From: Lysobacteraceae bacterium
Lineage (GTDB): Bacteria; Pseudomonadota; Gammaproteobacteria; Steroidobacterales; Steroidobacteraceae
DNA: 7,076 nt
Direction of reading: 5' to 3'
Assembly: GCA_012516015.1 (NCBI GenBank)
Contig: JAAYXG010000148.1
Span: 1 to 7,076, forward strand
This document shows positions 5,739 to 7,076 of this stretch, piece after piece (position 1 is the first letter of the stretch; each line of letters opens with the position of its first letter). The translations under genes were made by a program, and so were the position numbers. The notes under the pieces were generated by a model. The model was given only the letters and a program-made list of their open reading frames with translations, was not told the origin of the DNA and did no database searches.

Positions 5739-7076
5739 TTATCGCTTCGCGAGCGGTGGCCCGGTGGGGCACCAGCTCATGTCGAGCGGCTTGGCCAGAA
5801 GCGAGCTCGCGCGGGCCAGTATGGCTTCCGCTTCGCTCGTGCGCTGTGTGCGGGCGAAATGGCAGGCCCGCGCCGCGAGCGTCGGGGGGAACGCCGGCTG
5901 CCAAGTATCCGCGCGAGCGAGCAAGGATTCGATATCGCTCGACGCGGCGTCTTGAACGATCAGTAGGCGCGCGAGCTCCACGGCGAGAATTGCCTGAAGA
6001 CGCTTGCCGCCGGCCCGTTCCGCGTGAGCGAGGGCGGCGCGGAGCGGCTCGACCGCTTGCTCGCGGCGCGCGCGCACCGCCCAACTCAGCGCCAACAGCC
6101 GGTGATCGCCGAGCGTCTGCAGTCGAGGCAGGAGCGGTCCCAAGTCGCTTTCGTCCAATTCCGCACGCGCGAGCTCGACCTCGAGCGTGAGCGCTTCGTC
6201 TTCGAGCTGCCGTGCGTGCGCAAGCGCGGCCTCCGCAAGCGCGCGCGCGTCGGCGGGCGCCGCGGCTTTCGTCACTTCGATCAGGCGCAACCCCGTGCGC
6301 GCAAGACCGGCCGGATTGCCGAGCTCTTCATATATAGAATATGCCGCGCGCAGATCGGCGGCGGCGTCCTCGGCGCGCTCGAGGTCTTGCGCGAGCGCGG
6401 CCCTTGCAGCCAGCGCGTCGGCTTCCCCGATTCGATCGCGCGCGAGCTGCGCGAATTTCAGCGATTCGTCGATGGCGGCACCGGCTTCGCGCCACTTGCC
6501 TCGCTCGCGCTCGATCTCCCCCAGGTGCGCGAGACTGAATACGAGCATCTGGTTGAGGCCGATGCGTCGCTGCAATTCCACGGCCCGCTGTTGCAGCGTC
6601 GCCGCGGCATCCAAGTTGCCGAGCTTGCGCTCGATCACCGCCAGATTGGAGTACACGGCCGATTCGCCCGCGCGCTCGCCTTCCGCGAGATACAACGCCA
6701 AGGCGCTTTCGTAGTAGCGGCGGGCGGTTGCGTAGTCGCGCCGGTTGTCCGCGAGAATGCCGAGATTGCCGTAGGCGGCCGCGAGGTTCGCACGGCGATC
6801 GATCGAGGCGAATAGCTTGCGAGCTTCTTCGAAGTAGCTTTCGGCTTCGTCGAGCCGTCCTTGTCGCCAGGCGATCAGACCGAGACCCGTCGCCGCGGAT
6901 GCATCGAGATTCGGATCGCCATCGTCGACGCCGCGAGAGCGCGCGATTTCGTAGGCCCGAGCGGCTTCGGGCCAACGATTCAGCAAGCGCAGCGAATTGC
7001 CGAGCTCGTACTGCGCCCATCCGTTCGTCGGGTCGTTGCTCAAGCAAACCTCGAAGTAGCGGACCGAATCTTCGAG
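5739..7076 (-). CDS. TPR-repeat protein, C-terminal part (5' end outside window)
   Basis: The frame is open from the right edge to the TAA at 5739-5741, giving 445 residues. A possible TTG at 7043 is not a convincing start, because the upstream codons continue as TPR-like sequence (LEDSVRYFEVCLSNDPTNGW). At least six TPR units recur about every 40 residues, near 17-50, 59-92, 98-131, 138-171, 178-211 and 218-251 of this fragment. They show the usual G/A-x-L...A-x-x-x-Y/F-x-x-A pattern, for example AAYGNLGILADNRRDYATAR at 100-119. The 40-residue period is typical of MalT-like regulators and of kinase-TPR or winged-helix-TPR fusions. The rest (about 255-445) is helical and Ala/Leu/Arg-rich, possibly degenerate TPRs, with no signal or membrane segment. 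TPR arrays bind proteins or peptides. Being next to the operon it may be a regulator with an N-terminal domain outside the window, but nothing visible proves this. Confidence 0.85.
   Translation of the reverse strand, partial: LEDSVRYFEVCLSNDPTNGWAQYELGNSLRLLNRWPEAARAYEIARSRGVDDGDPNLDASAATGLGLIAWRQGRLDEAESYFEEARKLFASIDRRANLAAAYGNLGILADNRRDYATARRYYESALALYLAEGERAGESAVYSNLAVIERKLGNLDAAATLQQRAVELQRRIGLNQMLVFSLAHLGEIERERGKWREAGAAIDESLKFAQLARDRIGEADALAARAALAQDLERAEDAAADLRAAYSIYEELGNPAGLARTGLRLIEVTKAAAPADARALAEAALAHARQLEDEALTLEVELARAELDESDLGPLLPRLQTLGDHRLLALSWAVRARREQAVEPLRAALAHAERAGGKRLQAILAVELARLLIVQDAASSDIESLLARADTWQPAFPPTLAARACHFARTQRTSEAEAILARASSLLAKPLDMSWCPTGPPLAKR

Noticed and set aside
6024..6815. 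A 263-codon plus-strand open frame
   Set aside because: It is antisense to well-formed TPR repeats and has an arginine-rich product with no motif.

Overview
The window is GC-rich throughout and dominated by densely packed minus-strand genes. Long spurious open frames appear on every strand, as expected at high GC. Codon use, ATGA gene overlaps, signal peptides and an outer-membrane beta-barrel point to a high-GC Gram-negative bacterium, probably a proteobacterium. That assignment is an inference, because no taxonomic marker gene is present.

Layout from left to right: (1) Positions 1-121 are the 3' end of a plus-strand group II intron. A clear domain V (AGC triad, 50-82) is followed by a domain VI hairpin with a bulged branch-point A at 114 and a likely 3' splice end at T121. 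The rest of the intron lies left of the window. (2) Positions 122-215 are non-coding and hold one small hairpin. (3) Positions 216-5594 hold four minus-strand genes, read right to left. The first encodes a triple-repeat, beta-prism-like protein with an IPT/TIG-like domain (324 aa). It is followed by a cysteine-rich secreted protein with a carboxypeptidase-regulatory-like domain (316 aa), a large outer-membrane beta-barrel with an N-terminal Ig-like domain (699 aa), and an exported protein with a C-terminal FN3-like domain (about 445 aa). (4) Positions 5595-5738 are the only sizeable gap. They carry a broken direct repeat and an inverted repeat, and are the probable control region of the operon. 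(5) Positions 5739-7076 are the C-terminal part of a TPR-repeat protein, also on the minus strand, whose N-terminus lies outside the window.

The four operon genes are separated by 23 bp and then by two 4-bp ATGA overlaps, so they are very likely co-transcribed and translationally coupled. All four products carry export signals and none has a recognisable enzyme active site. I infer a cell-envelope assembly: a barrel in the outer membrane with three exported partners built from adhesion-type or scaffold-type beta domains, possibly a surface-display, adhesion or export apparatus. I do not recognise it as a named system, and it is the best candidate here for something undescribed. The neighbouring TPR protein could be a regulator or a scaffold, but its N-terminal domain would be needed to tell.
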